Shown here: one piece after another, positions 37,237 through 46,737 of the stretch
How the letters are laid out: each line of letters opens with the position of its first letter
Position numbering within the stretch: the stretch's first letter is position 1
DNA from: Actinoalloteichus hymeniacidonis
GTDB taxonomy: Bacteria; Actinomycetota; Actinomycetes; Mycobacteriales; Pseudonocardiaceae
Assembly (NCBI RefSeq): GCF_014203365.1
Contig: NZ_JACHIS010000001.1
Coordinates: 3,224,001 to 3,288,000, forward strand
Length of the DNA: 64,000 nucleotides
Direction: 5' to 3'
Notes under the pieces: model-generated
Told to the model about the DNA's origin: nothing
What the model saw: the letters and a program-made list of their open reading frames with translations, nothing else
Databases searched by the model: none
Made by a program: the position numbers and the translations under genes

Positions 37237-37827
37237 ATGGACAACGACGACGCACTCGCGGGTGTCCTCAACACCATCGGGCCCCGACTGCGCAGCCTTC
37301 GCCGCAGCCGAGGCATCACGCTGGCCGAGCTCTCCGAGAGCACCGGGATCTCCACCAGCACCCTGTCCCGCCTCGAATCCGGACAACGACGCCCCACCCT
37401 GGAACTGCTGCTACTGCTCGCCAGAGCCCACCGCACGACACTGGACGAGCTGGCGCACTTCGCCAAGATCGAAGACCCCCGAGTGCGGCCAAAACCCCGA
37501 ATCCGCAACGGCGTCACCCTCCTCCCACTCACCGGAAGACCCGCCGGAGTCCACGCATACAAAATGATCTTCCCGGCGGGCCAACCCGCAGGCGAACCCG
37601 AACAACTCGTCCACGAGGGCTACGAATGGTCCTACATCCTGTCCGGGAAACTGCGCCTACTCCTCGGCGACCACGACATCCTGCTGACCCCCGGAGAGGT
37701 CGTCGAGTTCGACACCCGCCTCCCACACTGGTTCGGCAACCCCGGGCCCGGCCCCTGCGAAGTGCTCAGCATCTTCTCCCCGCAAGGAGAACGACTCCAC
37801 ATCCGCGCCCGATCAGACCCGCACTGA
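37237..37827 (+). CDS. XRE-cupin transcriptional regulator
   Basis: A 196-residue regulator. Residues 18-72 form an XRE helix-turn-helix (ITLAELSESTGISTSTLSRLESGQRRPT). Residues 115-190 form a cupin: HEGYEWSYILSGKLRLLLGDHDILLTPGEVVEFDTRLPHWF, split here only as a description of its two motifs, with metal-type His/Glu positions. It senses a small molecule in the cupin barrel. Divergent from the thioredoxin reductase-like gene, with operators close to its own start. Confidence 0.88.
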   Translation: MDNDDALAGVLNTIGPRLRSLRRSRGITLAELSESTGISTSTLSRLESGQRRPTLELLLLLARAHRTTLDELAHFAKIEDPRVRPKPRIRNGVTLLPLTGRPAGVHAYKMIFPAGQPAGEPEQLVHEGYEWSYILSGKLRLLLGDHDILLTPGEVVEFDTRLPHWFGNPGPGPCEVLSIFSPQGERLHIRARSDPH

Positions 37828-37867
37828 GCAGTACCGACACCGCAGAGCACCAGGGCACTCGGCGTGA

Positions 37868-38380
37868 TCAGCTGGAGAACCGCCAACTCGTCGCGCTGTA
37901 CTGGGCGCCACGCCCATAGCCGTACACCGTCACCGGGCGGACCTCGAACACCTCGGCGACATTGCCCGACGCCCCGACGAACCGGCCATCCTCGACCCGG
38001 AACACCCAGCCGTACTTGCTCTCATAGTCACCGGCCACCACAGCCAGACGGGCCTCATCGGTGACCGACACGGCCCGCCCCTGCACCACCACATCGAAAC
38101 CCGAACCCATCCGGTTGCACCCGGTGGTCAGCACACACTCCGGATTCGCCGCCAGATTACGGGCCTTGACCTCGTCACCACCGGTGCAGAAGTACAACGC
38201 ACCATCCCGCCACACCGCGATGAGCGGCGTGACATGCGGCTGGCCGTCGGGGCGCACCGTCGAGATCCAGAAGACCTCCGCCTCCGCCAATGTCTCAAGC
38301 ACCAGAGACCACGGTTGTGCCGTCGCATCGGGGCTGCTGAATCCCGCGTGCAGCGTTCCCGTCCGGTCCGTGTCCGTCAT
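37868..38380 (-). CDS. PPOX-type flavin/F420-binding split-barrel protein
   Basis: A 170-residue split barrel of the pyridoxamine-phosphate oxidase superfamily. VFWISTVRPDGQPHVTPLIAVW is the first hairpin, GGDEVKARNLAANPECVLTTG the conserved phosphate-binding part. Flavin, F420 or haem can be the ligand in relatives, and the sequence does not decide. It is convergent with the XRE-cupin gene. No regulator is paired with it. Confidence 0.85.
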   Translation of the reverse strand: MTDTDRTGTLHAGFSSPDATAQPWSLVLETLAEAEVFWISTVRPDGQPHVTPLIAVWRDGALYFCTGGDEVKARNLAANPECVLTTGCNRMGSGFDVVVQGRAVSVTDEARLAVVAGDYESKYGWVFRVEDGRFVGASGNVAEVFEVRPVTVYGYGRGAQYSATSWRFSS

Positions 38381-38538
38381 CGCCGTCCCACCTTCATCGC
38401 ATCACCAGACAATCGAACGCCTCGAGCGCTCGCCGGGGCGCAGAGCCCCGCGCCAGAACAGACTTCCCCGCGACCACGAATTCATCGGCCCTCGCAGAAT
38501 CCCGCGATCCCGACGGTCGTTCCCACCCCGGACGCGGT

Positions 38539-39210
38539 GTGGATATCGTGATGGCTCCGACGCGGGAGAGGACCCCCAGAGTGCGACCGACCGGACAGGT
38601 AGAGATCAATTCCCAGGCCGAACTCACCGAACTGATCGGCGAGCCCCTCCAGCGCACGGCGAACAAGGCACGCCCCACCCTGCACGCCCTCGACCGTGAC
38701 TGGTTGGCCGCCGCGCCCTTCTGCCTCATCGCCACCGCAGACGCCCAAGGCCACTGCGATGTGTCACCCAAAGGCGACCCGCCCGGCTTCACCCTCGTAC
38801 TCGACGACACCACCATCGCCGTCCCAGACCGCCCCGGAAACCGCCGCGTCGACGGCTTCCACAACATCCTGACCAACCCGCAGGTCGGCCTGATCTACCT
38901 CGTCCCGGGCCGAGGCGACACACTGCGCATCAACGGCCGGGCCCGGCTGGTCAGCGACGCCCCCTTCTTCGACGACATGATCGTCAAAGGCAACCGCCCG
39001 AGGGTCGCGATGATCGTGGACGTCGAGGAGGTCTTCTACCACTGCTCCAAAGCATTCCTGCGATCACAGCTATGGAAGCCCGAGACCTGGAACCCCGAGT
39101 CCATCGCCTCCCGCCCCCGCATCGCCCAGGCCCTGGAACGACCGGAAGACAGCCTCGCCGAACTGGAGGCCTATTACGGCCCCACCTACGCCGAGAAGAT
39201 GTACGGCTGA
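38539..39210 (+). CDS. PPOX-type FMN flavoprotein, MSMEG_1061-like
   Basis: A 223-residue FMN-binding split-barrel protein. FCLIATADAQGHCDVSPKGD and IAVPDRPGNRRVDGFHNILTNPQVGLIYLVPG, given here as its two hallmark stretches, are characteristic of a pyridoxamine-phosphate-oxidase-like group widespread in actinomycetes. The C-terminal YHCSKAFLRSQLW is a conserved end motif. GTG 38539 or ATG 38551 can start it. Divergent from the other PPOX-type gene, 158 bp apart. Role probably in redox detoxification, not established. Confidence 0.85.
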   Translation: MDIVMAPTRERTPRVRPTGQVEINSQAELTELIGEPLQRTANKARPTLHALDRDWLAAAPFCLIATADAQGHCDVSPKGDPPGFTLVLDDTTIAVPDRPGNRRVDGFHNILTNPQVGLIYLVPGRGDTLRINGRARLVSDAPFFDDMIVKGNRPRVAMIVDVEEVFYHCSKAFLRSQLWKPETWNPESIASRPRIAQALERPEDSLAELEAYYGPTYAEKMYG

Positions 39211-39307
39211 CCCACCGCAGCCACACACTCTCGATGGCCTAGAGCTGCACACCGACAAGCACAAAAACGCAGGAAACAGCCGGTCGCACCACGCTACGGT
39301 CGAGGCC

Positions 39308-41074
39308 ATGCGTCGCCGCCCCCCGTACCCCGACCCCGGGGAACCCGACCTTCGCGGACCAGGCCGATACCTGTGGTGGCTGATCACCGCACATCCCCGC
39401 CGAGCCACGGCAGCCGTGCTCTGGAGCACCGTGTGGATGTTGTGCCTCATGCTGCCCGCCTACCTGCTCTCCCGCGCCGTCGACGACGGACTGCGCGCCG
39501 GTGACCTCACCGCCTTGAGCTGGTGGACCGCCTCGATCCTGGCGATCACCCTGATCAACGCCCTACTCGGCCTGATGCGGCACCGAACCATGACCCTGCT
39601 GCGCATGGACGTCTCCCTGCGCACCGTCCAACTCGTCACCCGCCACACCACCCGACTCGGCGCCGCACTCTCGCGCAAGGTGACCACCGGCGAGGTCGTC
39701 ACCATCGGAGCCACCGACCTCACCCACATCGGCCACGCCATGACAGCCCTCGGCCCCGGCCTCGGCGCCGTAGCCGCCTACCTGGGCGTCGCAGCCGTCC
39801 TGCTGTCCATCTCCCCGCTACTCGCCGTGGTCGTCCTGCTCGGCGTACCCCTGCTGTGTCTGGCCGTCGGACCACTACTGAACAGACTCCAGACGACCCA
39901 GACTCGCTACCGCGAACAACAGGGCGCGCTGAGCAACCGAGCGGGCGACATCGTCGCCGGGCTCAGAGTGCTCTGCGGAATCGGCGGCAAAGACGAGTTC
40001 GCCCACCGCTACCGCACAGCCTCCGCAGCACTCCAAGCCGAAGGCATGCACGTCAGCGCCGTCAGCAGCTGGATCCAGGCGCTCTCCACCGGGCTGCCGT
40101 CGTTGTTCCTCATCGCGGTGACCTGGTTGGCAGCACGCATGGTCATCGCAGGCGAGATCACCGTCGGCGAGATGATCGCCGTCTACGGCTACGTCGCCGC
40201 CCTCATCGTCCCCGTCTACTTCCTCATCGAAGGCGCAGGCGACCTCGCCAGCGGACTGGTCGCCTGCCGACGAGTCACCGCTGTCCTCGCCCTCACCCCG
40301 CTGGTCGACGATCACCCCGACCCACTACCGGGCCCCACCGAACCCGCCGTCCTTCACGACCCCGAATCAGGAGTGACCATCGCACCGGGCTCCTTCACGG
40401 TCCTGGTCACCGCCCGCCGCGACGAGGCCCTCCCCGTCATGGACCGCCTCGCCCGCCGCATCGACTCCGAGAGCACCTGGGGCGACACACCCCTGAACCG
40501 GATGTCCCTGACCGAGACCCGCAGCCGCATCCTCCTCGCCGACGACGACGCCTACCTCTTCGCCGGAACCCTGCGCGACATCGTCACCGCAGGCCGGCAA
40601 CACGACGACGACACCGTCACCGACGCCCTGCACACCGCGGCAGCCGACGACATCCTGCTCGGACTACCGCACGGACTGGACTCCACCGTGCAAACCCAGG
40701 GCCGGGATCTGTCCGGCGGCCAACAACAACGCCTCCGCCTGTCCCGTGCCGTCCTCGCCGAACCCGAGGTCCTGCTGCTCGTCGAACCCACCTCCGCAGT
40801 CGATGCACACACCGAGGCCGCCATCGCCCGCCGCCTGCACACCGCCCGCACCGGCTCGACCACGCTCGTGGCCACCACCTCACCCCTGATGTTGGACCAC
40901 GCCGACCAGGTCGTCCTCCTCGACGCAGGACGCGTCCACGCCACCGGCGACCACCGCGACCTCCTCGCCACCAACGCCCACTACCGCAGACTCGTACAAC
41001 GCGACGACGACCAACAACCGATCACCATCACCCACCCCGAGAAGACACCACACACCGAGGGTGCCGCCCGATGA
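39308..41074 (+). CDS. ABC exporter half 1, degenerate nucleotide-binding domain
   Basis: A 588-residue ABC half-transporter: six-helix membrane domain (about 20-310), then an ATPase domain. The position of Walker A, around residues 365-375, reads VLVTARRDEAL, without the Gly-Lys loop. The Q-loop lies in ILLADDDAYLF and lacks Gln. The Walker B acid is changed (LLLVEPTS, Val492-Glu493). In contrast the signature LSGGQQQR at 468-475 is intact. It therefore cannot bind ATP normally itself but can complete its partner's site. It overlaps the next ABC gene by ATGA, so the two form a heterodimer. Export of a drug, lipid or peptide is plausible. Confidence 0.9.
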   Translation: MRRRPPYPDPGEPDLRGPGRYLWWLITAHPRRATAAVLWSTVWMLCLMLPAYLLSRAVDDGLRAGDLTALSWWTASILAITLINALLGLMRHRTMTLLRMDVSLRTVQLVTRHTTRLGAALSRKVTTGEVVTIGATDLTHIGHAMTALGPGLGAVAAYLGVAAVLLSISPLLAVVVLLGVPLLCLAVGPLLNRLQTTQTRYREQQGALSNRAGDIVAGLRVLCGIGGKDEFAHRYRTASAALQAEGMHVSAVSSWIQALSTGLPSLFLIAVTWLAARMVIAGEITVGEMIAVYGYVAALIVPVYFLIEGAGDLASGLVACRRVTAVLALTPLVDDHPDPLPGPTEPAVLHDPESGVTIAPGSFTVLVTARRDEALPVMDRLARRIDSESTWGDTPLNRMSLTETRSRILLADDDAYLFAGTLRDIVTAGRQHDDDTVTDALHTAAADDILLGLPHGLDSTVQTQGRDLSGGQQQRLRLSRAVLAEPEVLLLVEPTSAVDAHTEAAIARRLHTARTGSTTLVATTSPLMLDHADQVVLLDAGRVHATGDHRDLLATNAHYRRLVQRDDDQQPITITHPEKTPHTEGAAR

Positions 41075-42900
41075 CCACCGGCCCCCGAACCCCCGACGAC
41101 CCGACCCGGCTCCCCATCGCCGACGCACCCGCCACCCGACGAGCGATCTGGAATCTGCTCGCCCACGACCGACGGGCCATGGCCGTCGTCATCACCCTGA
41201 CCGGCCTCGCCGCCGCAGCAGGTCTCGCCACTCCGAGACTGGTCGGCGCGATCGTGGACCGCATCGAAGCGGGCACCGACACCACAACGCTGGACCTACT
41301 CGGCGTGGCACTGCTCGGCTTCGCGATCGCCCAGTTCCTCCTCAACCGATTCGCCCGCTACGCCGCACACCGCTTCGGCGAACGCATACTGGCCCGCCTG
41401 CGCGAACAGTTCGTCCAACGCACCCTCGCACTACCGACCGACGTCGTCGAGAAAGCAGGCCCCGGTGATCTGCTGACCCGCAGCTCCGCCGACGTCGACA
41501 CCGTCGGCGCAACATTGCGCGACGTCGGTCCCGGCGTGGTGCTGGCCGTCGCGCAGATCCTCTTCGTCCTCGCCGCGATCGCTCTGCTCGACCCGCTACT
41601 CGGCCTCTGCGTCTTCGCCGCCACGCCCGCGTTGCTGCTGATCATGCGCTGGTACCTCCGTCGGGCACGCACCGCCTATCTCGCCGAGGGCGCTGCGAAC
41701 TCGACGATGGCCGAAGCGCTCGCCGCCACCGCGGACGGCGCGGCAACGGTGGAATCCTTCCGGCTTCAGAACCAGCGGATCGACGAGGGCAACCGACAGG
41801 TGGCCACCGTCTACAACGCCAGGAAACGCACCCTGTTCCTGCGCAGCGTGCTGTTCCCCGTCATGGATTTCTCCTACGGGATCCCACTGGCCGTCGTTCT
41901 GCTCATCGGCGGTCTCCGCCACGTCGAGGGCGCCATCGGCCTCGGCACGGTGATCGCCGCCAGCCTCTACGTGCTCCAACTCAGCGACCCGCTGGACGAA
42001 CTCCTCGAACACATGGAATTCCTCCAGCGAAGCACCGCAGCCCTCGCCCGCATCGAGGGCGTCGGTGCCGTCACCGAATCCCCACGACCACACCGAACCG
42101 CAGCCCCCACCGACGACAGCATCGACGTCGTCGCCGTCCGACACGCCTACCGCGACGACCACGACGTCCTGCACGACGTCGACCTCACGGTGCGGCCGGG
42201 GGAGCGCCTGGCACTCGTCGGCCCCTCCGGCGCCGGGAAATCCACTCTCGGCAGACTGCTGGCCGGAATCGACGCACCACGCGCGGGAAGCATCACCGTC
42301 GGCGGCGTTCCCATCGCGGAACTGACACCGGATGAACGTCGCCGCCGCGTACTACTGGTGACCCAAGAACACCACGTCTTCCTCGGCACACTGCGCGACA
42401 ACCTCGCGATCGCCGCACCCCACGCCGACGACGACACGCTCTACGCCGCCCTACACGCAATCGATGCCCACTGGGCCACCGAACTACCCGCAGGTTTGGA
42501 CACCGAGGTCAACACCACGGCGCTGCGCCTCGATGCAGCCCAATCCCAACAGATCGCGCTGGCCAGAGTGATCCTGGCCGACCCGAACACCGTCATCCTC
42601 GACGAGGCCACCGCCATGCTGGACCCCACCACGGCCCGCCACGCCGAACGAGCACTGGCCGCAGTACTGGAAGGACGTACCGTCATCGCCATCGCCCACC
42701 GCCTGCACACCGCACACGACGCCGACCGCGTCGCCGTGCTCGAGGCGGGGTCGATCACCGAACTCGGCGACCACGACACGCTGCTGGCCGCCGATGGCGC
42801 CTACGCCGCGCTATGGCGCTCCTGGCACGGTGTGGCCGGGACCACCGAGATTTCCTCGGCACCGATCTTGACCTCCACTCGACACGAGCTTTCAGGATGA
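41071..42900 (+). CDS. ABC exporter half 2, intact Walker motifs
   Basis: A 609-residue ABC half-transporter translated from ATG 41071, which overlaps the previous stop. The membrane domain covers about 30-340. Walker A is GPSGAGKST at 384-392 and Walker B VILDEATAMLD from 508, both canonical, with the H-loop in IAIAHRLHT. The signature is degraded to LRLDAAQSQQ near 485-494. The defects are the mirror image of those in half 1, leaving one complete composite ATP site per dimer. A much longer open frame runs upstream from 39523 but is a shadow of half 1. Confidence 0.92.
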   Translation: MTTGPRTPDDPTRLPIADAPATRRAIWNLLAHDRRAMAVVITLTGLAAAAGLATPRLVGAIVDRIEAGTDTTTLDLLGVALLGFAIAQFLLNRFARYAAHRFGERILARLREQFVQRTLALPTDVVEKAGPGDLLTRSSADVDTVGATLRDVGPGVVLAVAQILFVLAAIALLDPLLGLCVFAATPALLLIMRWYLRRARTAYLAEGAANSTMAEALAATADGAATVESFRLQNQRIDEGNRQVATVYNARKRTLFLRSVLFPVMDFSYGIPLAVVLLIGGLRHVEGAIGLGTVIAASLYVLQLSDPLDELLEHMEFLQRSTAALARIEGVGAVTESPRPHRTAAPTDDSIDVVAVRHAYRDDHDVLHDVDLTVRPGERLALVGPSGAGKSTLGRLLAGIDAPRAGSITVGGVPIAELTPDERRRRVLLVTQEHHVFLGTLRDNLAIAAPHADDDTLYAALHAIDAHWATELPAGLDTEVNTTALRLDAAQSQQIALARVILADPNTVILDEATAMLDPTTARHAERALAAVLEGRTVIAIAHRLHTAHDADRVAVLEAGSITELGDHDTLLAADGAYAALWRSWHGVAGTTEISSAPILTSTRHELSG

Positions 42901-42938
42901 CGCAGCACGCAAGCACATTCCCGGACCGGAGGCTCTCC

Positions 42939-43337
42939 ATGCCGCACGTCATCACCAATCCAACGGAACTGCACGACCCCACCGCATTCGGCTACAGCCA
43001 TGTCGTCGAGGCACCGACGAGCGGGCTGGTCTTCATCTCCGGCCAATACGCATCCGACGTGCACGGCGACGTCGTCTCCACCGACTTCGCCACCCAGGTC
43101 GAGAAGGCATTCGCGAATCTGGGCACCGCACTGGCCGCAGTCGGGCTCGGTTTCGGCGATGTCGTCCGCCTCGGCAGCAACATCGTGGACCACGACGCCG
43201 AACGCTTCAACGCACTCCTCCCGGTACTCACCCGCATCTGGGGCGATCGCCCACCGGCGCACACGCTCGTCGGCGTCGCCAAGCTAGCCATGCCAGGCAT
43301 GCTCTTCGAGGTCGAAGCGACCGCAGTGCGCAGCTGA
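42939..43337 (+). CDS. Rid family (YjgF/RutC-like) protein
   Basis: A 132-residue Rid protein. GLVFISGQYASD, FANLGTALAAVGLGFGDVVRL and PPAHTLVGVAKLAMPGMLFEVEATAV are family blocks; the Arg that binds the substrate carboxylate in RidA is not in its usual place, so this may be a non-deaminating subgroup. ATG 42939 is preceded by CGGAGGCTCTCC. An ATG at 42897 overlaps the ABC stop codon and is an alternative. Same strand as the ABC genes, closely following, hence probably co-transcribed. Confidence 0.85.
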   Translation: MPHVITNPTELHDPTAFGYSHVVEAPTSGLVFISGQYASDVHGDVVSTDFATQVEKAFANLGTALAAVGLGFGDVVRLGSNIVDHDAERFNALLPVLTRIWGDRPPAHTLVGVAKLAMPGMLFEVEATAVRS

Positions 43338-43351
43338 GGCCGCCCGAGTAG

Positions 43352-43389
43352 GGGAGTGGGCCCTGCGGAGACACCTCGGGCCCACTCCC
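43352..43389. terminator. 12-bp stem terminator between convergent genes
   Basis: GGGAGTGGGCCC pairs exactly with GGGCCCACTCCC across a 14-nt loop, between the Rid gene and a convergent GNAT gene. Confidence 0.75.
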
Positions 43390-43397
43390 GACCCGCG

Positions 43398-43955
43398 CTA
43401 GCCGTCCTGCCGCACCGCAGCGAACACCAAGGAATCACGCCAAGCGCCGCGCACGAACAAGTGCGAGGTCAGCCGCTCCGTGAACCGCATACCGGATTTC
43501 TCCAACACCCGAGCCGAGGCAACGTTGCCTGGATGGCAGGTCGCCGAGACCCGCTGCAACCGCAAGGACCCGAACCCGAATTGCAGCAGCAGCGCCGTCG
43601 CCTCGGTGGCATAGCCCTGCGACCAGAAATCCCGGTGGAACACAAAGCCGAGCGCGCCATGCCGTCGTTCCACACAGGTGATTCCGATCGACACCGACCC
43701 GATAAGTCGATCCGTCCCCGCATGCACAGCGGCAAGGCTGAATTCGACACGCGGCTCATTCGCCGCCTGCGCTACCACACCCGCCATGAATTCGCGCGTA
43801 TCCGCAACCGTGTTCGGGCCCCAGTCGGTGAACTGCGTGACCAACGGATCACTAGCGAAGGCGTGCACCGCAGCAGCATCGGACGCGAGGAAGTCCCGGA
43901 GGATCAACCGGTCACTCGTCGCATGGACCCTCGGTCGTTGGCGCTGCTCAGGCAT
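43398..43955 (-). CDS. GNAT family N-acetyltransferase (RimJ/RimL type)
   Basis: A 185-residue acetyltransferase. SDRLILRDFLASDAAAVHAFASDP opens the fold, HRDFWSQGYATEAT is the acetyl-CoA-binding motif, and NVASARVLEKSGMRFTERL is the conserved end. ATG 43955 has GGAGGAGC before it; the frame is open further upstream to 44342 without homology. Acceptor unknown. Confidence 0.9.
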   Translation of the reverse strand: MPEQRQRPRVHATSDRLILRDFLASDAAAVHAFASDPLVTQFTDWGPNTVADTREFMAGVVAQAANEPRVEFSLAAVHAGTDRLIGSVSIGITCVERRHGALGFVFHRDFWSQGYATEATALLLQFGFGSLRLQRVSATCHPGNVASARVLEKSGMRFTERLTSHLFVRGAWRDSLVFAAVRQDG

Positions 43956-44166
43956 CGCTGCTCCTCCACCGGCGCGGACCACGGCACCGGACAAACCCGA
44001 GAGTGGCCGCCGACATCGTGCATCGAACGTCACAGCCGACACTAATGAGCCACCTCGCCGCGAACAACGCGATTTCAGGCGACACGACGTCGACTGAAAC
44101 CCACTCCTGCATCGGCGAATGCGGCGCCACCGCCATCTCGATGCCAAGGACGCGAACCTGCGAACC

Positions 44167-44856
44167 TCACGCCCGAACCGCGTGGGTATGCAAACCATCG
44201 AGCACCAGGCCGGTGTGTCTTCGCCACACCGCATTCGCCGCATCGGTCCGACCGATACCCGCCTTCGACCCAGCACCGACCGATCGAGCGCCCTCCACAG
44301 AGGGCAACGCGGCATCATCAGCGGAGCCCGGAACCCGACCATCGGTGCCCGCCACCGTGAGCTGCACGATCCGCCCCAACGCGAAGATCAACAACCCGAC
44401 ATCGACCGAGGACACGTCCAGCCGAAGCGTGCCCTGCCGATGCGCCCGATCGACCAGTCCGTCGAGCATCCGATGCAAGGTTTCCAGACGATGCGCGAAA
44501 CCCGCAGGCGCCGTAGCGGGATAGGACAGACCCTCCAGAACCGCCCGATGCCTGGCCATCACCGCCAAAGTCTGCTCGATGAGCAGCGTGAGACCGAACC
44601 ACGCATCCTCGGTGGCCGTCGCGATCTCAATGGCCTCGGCCCACTCGGCGAGATCTTTCTCGACCGTCGCCAAGACAAGATCGTCTTTGGTGGGGAAGTG
44701 CCGATACAGGGTCGCAATGCCGACATCGGCACGCCGAGCCACCTCCCGAACATCGGCGCTCAAACCCTTGGCCGCGAACACCTCCCGCGCCACCGCAAGG
44801 AGTCGGGCACGGTTTCGCGCGGCATCCCACCGCTGGCGACGCGGAGTCTCGGACAC
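44167..44856 (-). CDS. TetR family transcriptional regulator
   Basis: A 229-residue TetR protein; ADVREVARRADVGIATLYRHFPTKDDL is the helix-turn-helix. The start is set at GTG 44856 because it has AGGG eight bases upstream, while ATG 44874 lies inside the first operator copy. Upstream are three GTTCCGGAAC-type palindromes, then a divergent imine-reductase-like gene at 45275, the likely target. Confidence 0.87.
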   Translation of the reverse strand: MSETPRRQRWDAARNRARLLAVAREVFAAKGLSADVREVARRADVGIATLYRHFPTKDDLVLATVEKDLAEWAEAIEIATATEDAWFGLTLLIEQTLAVMARHRAVLEGLSYPATAPAGFAHRLETLHRMLDGLVDRAHRQGTLRLDVSSVDVGLLIFALGRIVQLTVAGTDGRVPGSADDAALPSVEGARSVGAGSKAGIGRTDAANAVWRRHTGLVLDGLHTHAVRA

Positions 44857-44872
44857 CCAAGGCACCCTACAC

Positions 44873-44934
44873 ATTCCGGAACATGCGTTCCGGAACAGCC
44901 ACACCAAACCGGAACGGGCGTTCCGGAACAGCCA
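44873..44934. promoter_or_regulatory. Array of GTTCCGGAAC operators
   Basis: ATTCCGGAAC at 44873-44882, GTTCCGGAAC at 44888-44897 and again at 44920-44929, with a half-site near 44909-44915. The last two lie in a 17-nt direct repeat, GCGTTCCGGAACAGCCA, starting at 44885 and 44918, 33 bp apart or about three DNA turns. Confidence 0.8.
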
Positions 44935-45274
44935 GGGGAGTGCCACCACCAGCGAAGATCAACCAACCGGCGGGGCGACCGATGGGGGCACCAGCGGGCA
45001 CCGCGCCGTGCGCTACCGAAGAACGAAAGAGGAAGACCACGGGGAAAGAAGACCACCGACACCCGAATCCCGCATCCGCAGGCATGGCCCGATGGAGTGC
45101 TGTCACGAATGGCAAACGGAACGATCTCCTTGCTGCCACCTACTTTTTCGTGAGTACCCGACTAATAAGTGCGTACTTGAAGAGATCCACTCTCGGGCCC
45201 AGTCTGGATAGGCGAAACGTGAACACCACGAAGCGCACACCAATTCGCCGAAGCACCCAGAACCCGGAGCAACC

Positions 45275-46225
45275 GTGCCTGAATCGACTACCCCCTCAAC
45301 CGCCACCCCGGTGACCATCATCGGGCTCGGGGCGATGGGCACCGCCCTCGCCAACGCCTTCCTCGACGCCGGACACTCGACCACCGTGTGGAACCGAACC
45401 GCCGCGAGAGCCACCGCACTGGCGGCCAGGGGCGCCCATCACGCCGAGACCGTTACCGAGGCCATCGCCGCCAGCCCACTCGTGATCGCGTGCGTGCTGG
45501 ACTACGACGCCTTCCACGAGACCCTGGCTCCGGCGACCGACGCCCTCGCCGGGCGCGCCCTGGTCAACCTCACCAACGGCACCCCCAAACAAGCCCGCGA
45601 AACCGCCTCCTGGGCAGCAGACCACAGGATCGACTACCTCGACGGCGGCATCATGGCGATCCCGCCCGGGATCGCCACCCCGGACAGCTTCATCCTCTAC
45701 AGCGGCCCGCTGGGCACATTCGAAGCCCACCGGTCCACGTTGGAGGTGCTGGGCGCGGCCAACCACGTCGGCACCGATCACGGCTTGGCGTCGTTACACG
45801 ACCTTGCCCTGCTCACCGGCATGTACGGCATGTTCGCGGGGATCCTGCAGGCCTTCGCCTTGATCGACTCCGAGGGCATCCCGGCAGGCGACCTGGCACC
45901 GATGCTGACCAATTGGCTCACCGGAATGGCACACAGCGTCGCGCACTACGCCCAGCAGATCGACACCGGCGACTACGAAACCGGCGTCGTGTCCAACCTG
46001 GCCATGCAGTCCGCAGGTTTCGCCAATCTCGTGCAAGCAGGGGAGGACCAGGGCGTGGACGTCGGATTACTCCGGCCGCTCTTCGAACTCATGCGGCATC
46101 AGGTCGCGGCCGGATACGGCAACGGCGACGTCGCCAGCGTGATCGAACTGATCCGGCGCGAAGAACGCCGACAGCCGGCGAAGTCTCCCGGTGCCGACAA
46201 GATCACTCGCGCAAGGCGGCCGTAG
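45275..46225 (+). CDS. Imine reductase-like NAD(P)-dependent oxidoreductase
   Basis: A 316-residue relative of the enzyme at 29775-30674. VTIIGLGAMGTALANAFLDAG and VWNRT bind NADP; IDYLDGGIMAIPPGIATPDSFILYSG, quoted as the family's substrate loop, ends the first domain. The C-terminal helical part and the RREERRQ tail are distinct from its paralogue. GTG start at 45275. Divergent from the TetR gene with the operator array. AGTAC at 45153 and GTACT at 45173 form a weak inverted repeat nearer this gene. Reaction: probably NADPH reduction of an imine or related bond, substrate unknown. Confidence 0.87.
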   Translation: MPESTTPSTATPVTIIGLGAMGTALANAFLDAGHSTTVWNRTAARATALAARGAHHAETVTEAIAASPLVIACVLDYDAFHETLAPATDALAGRALVNLTNGTPKQARETASWAADHRIDYLDGGIMAIPPGIATPDSFILYSGPLGTFEAHRSTLEVLGAANHVGTDHGLASLHDLALLTGMYGMFAGILQAFALIDSEGIPAGDLAPMLTNWLTGMAHSVAHYAQQIDTGDYETGVVSNLAMQSAGFANLVQAGEDQGVDVGLLRPLFELMRHQVAAGYGNGDVASVIELIRREERRQPAKSPGADKITRARRP

Positions 46226-46723
46226 GCGCTAACGAGATCATCGACCCATTCCTGGTCGCGATCACGCGCGAAGGCTTCGCGGTGGCGCCTGCGGGCGGCG
46301 CCGCGCCGTAGCCCGTCGTCGCCTCGGAACGACGGGCTGGCCCGTTCCGTTCACCAGCTGGGCAAAATGCGATCGACGGCCGGGGCGAGGATCGTGTACC
46401 GGCGGCTAGGAAACAGTCGAGAGCCCCGCCGTGGAAAGCGGCGGCGTCCACGAAATCGCACCCACCCGTGAACGCCGCCGCCCGCAGGGAAACACACCAG
46501 CAGGAATCGGCACACCGCGTCGAGGTACTCGTCGACGGCACTGGTGCTCAGCGGAGGAGCGCTTGCACTGCCTCGCGGGCGCCGATCGTGTCGCCCAGTT
46601 CGATAGTCAGCGGACTGGGCGTGCTCGGCGACCGGGGCAGGAAGCATGGGACACGCCGGTCGATGCCTGCAACAGGCGTGGCTGAGCCACTTCCGGAGGA
46701 GCCCCACGAACTCACTACTTAAC

Positions 46724-46737
46724 ATAATGTACATTAT
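46724..46737. repeat. 14-bp AT-rich palindrome
   Basis: ATAATGTACATTAT is fully self-complementary, in an AT-rich island with no neighbouring regulator gene. Confidence 0.55.

Noticed and set aside
39523-41070. Very long plus-strand open frame of 1125 codons running into ABC half 2
   Set aside because: Its first 516 codons are Arg/Pro/His-rich and out of frame over ABC half 1, a shadow typical of GC-rich DNA; the real gene begins at the ATG at 41071.
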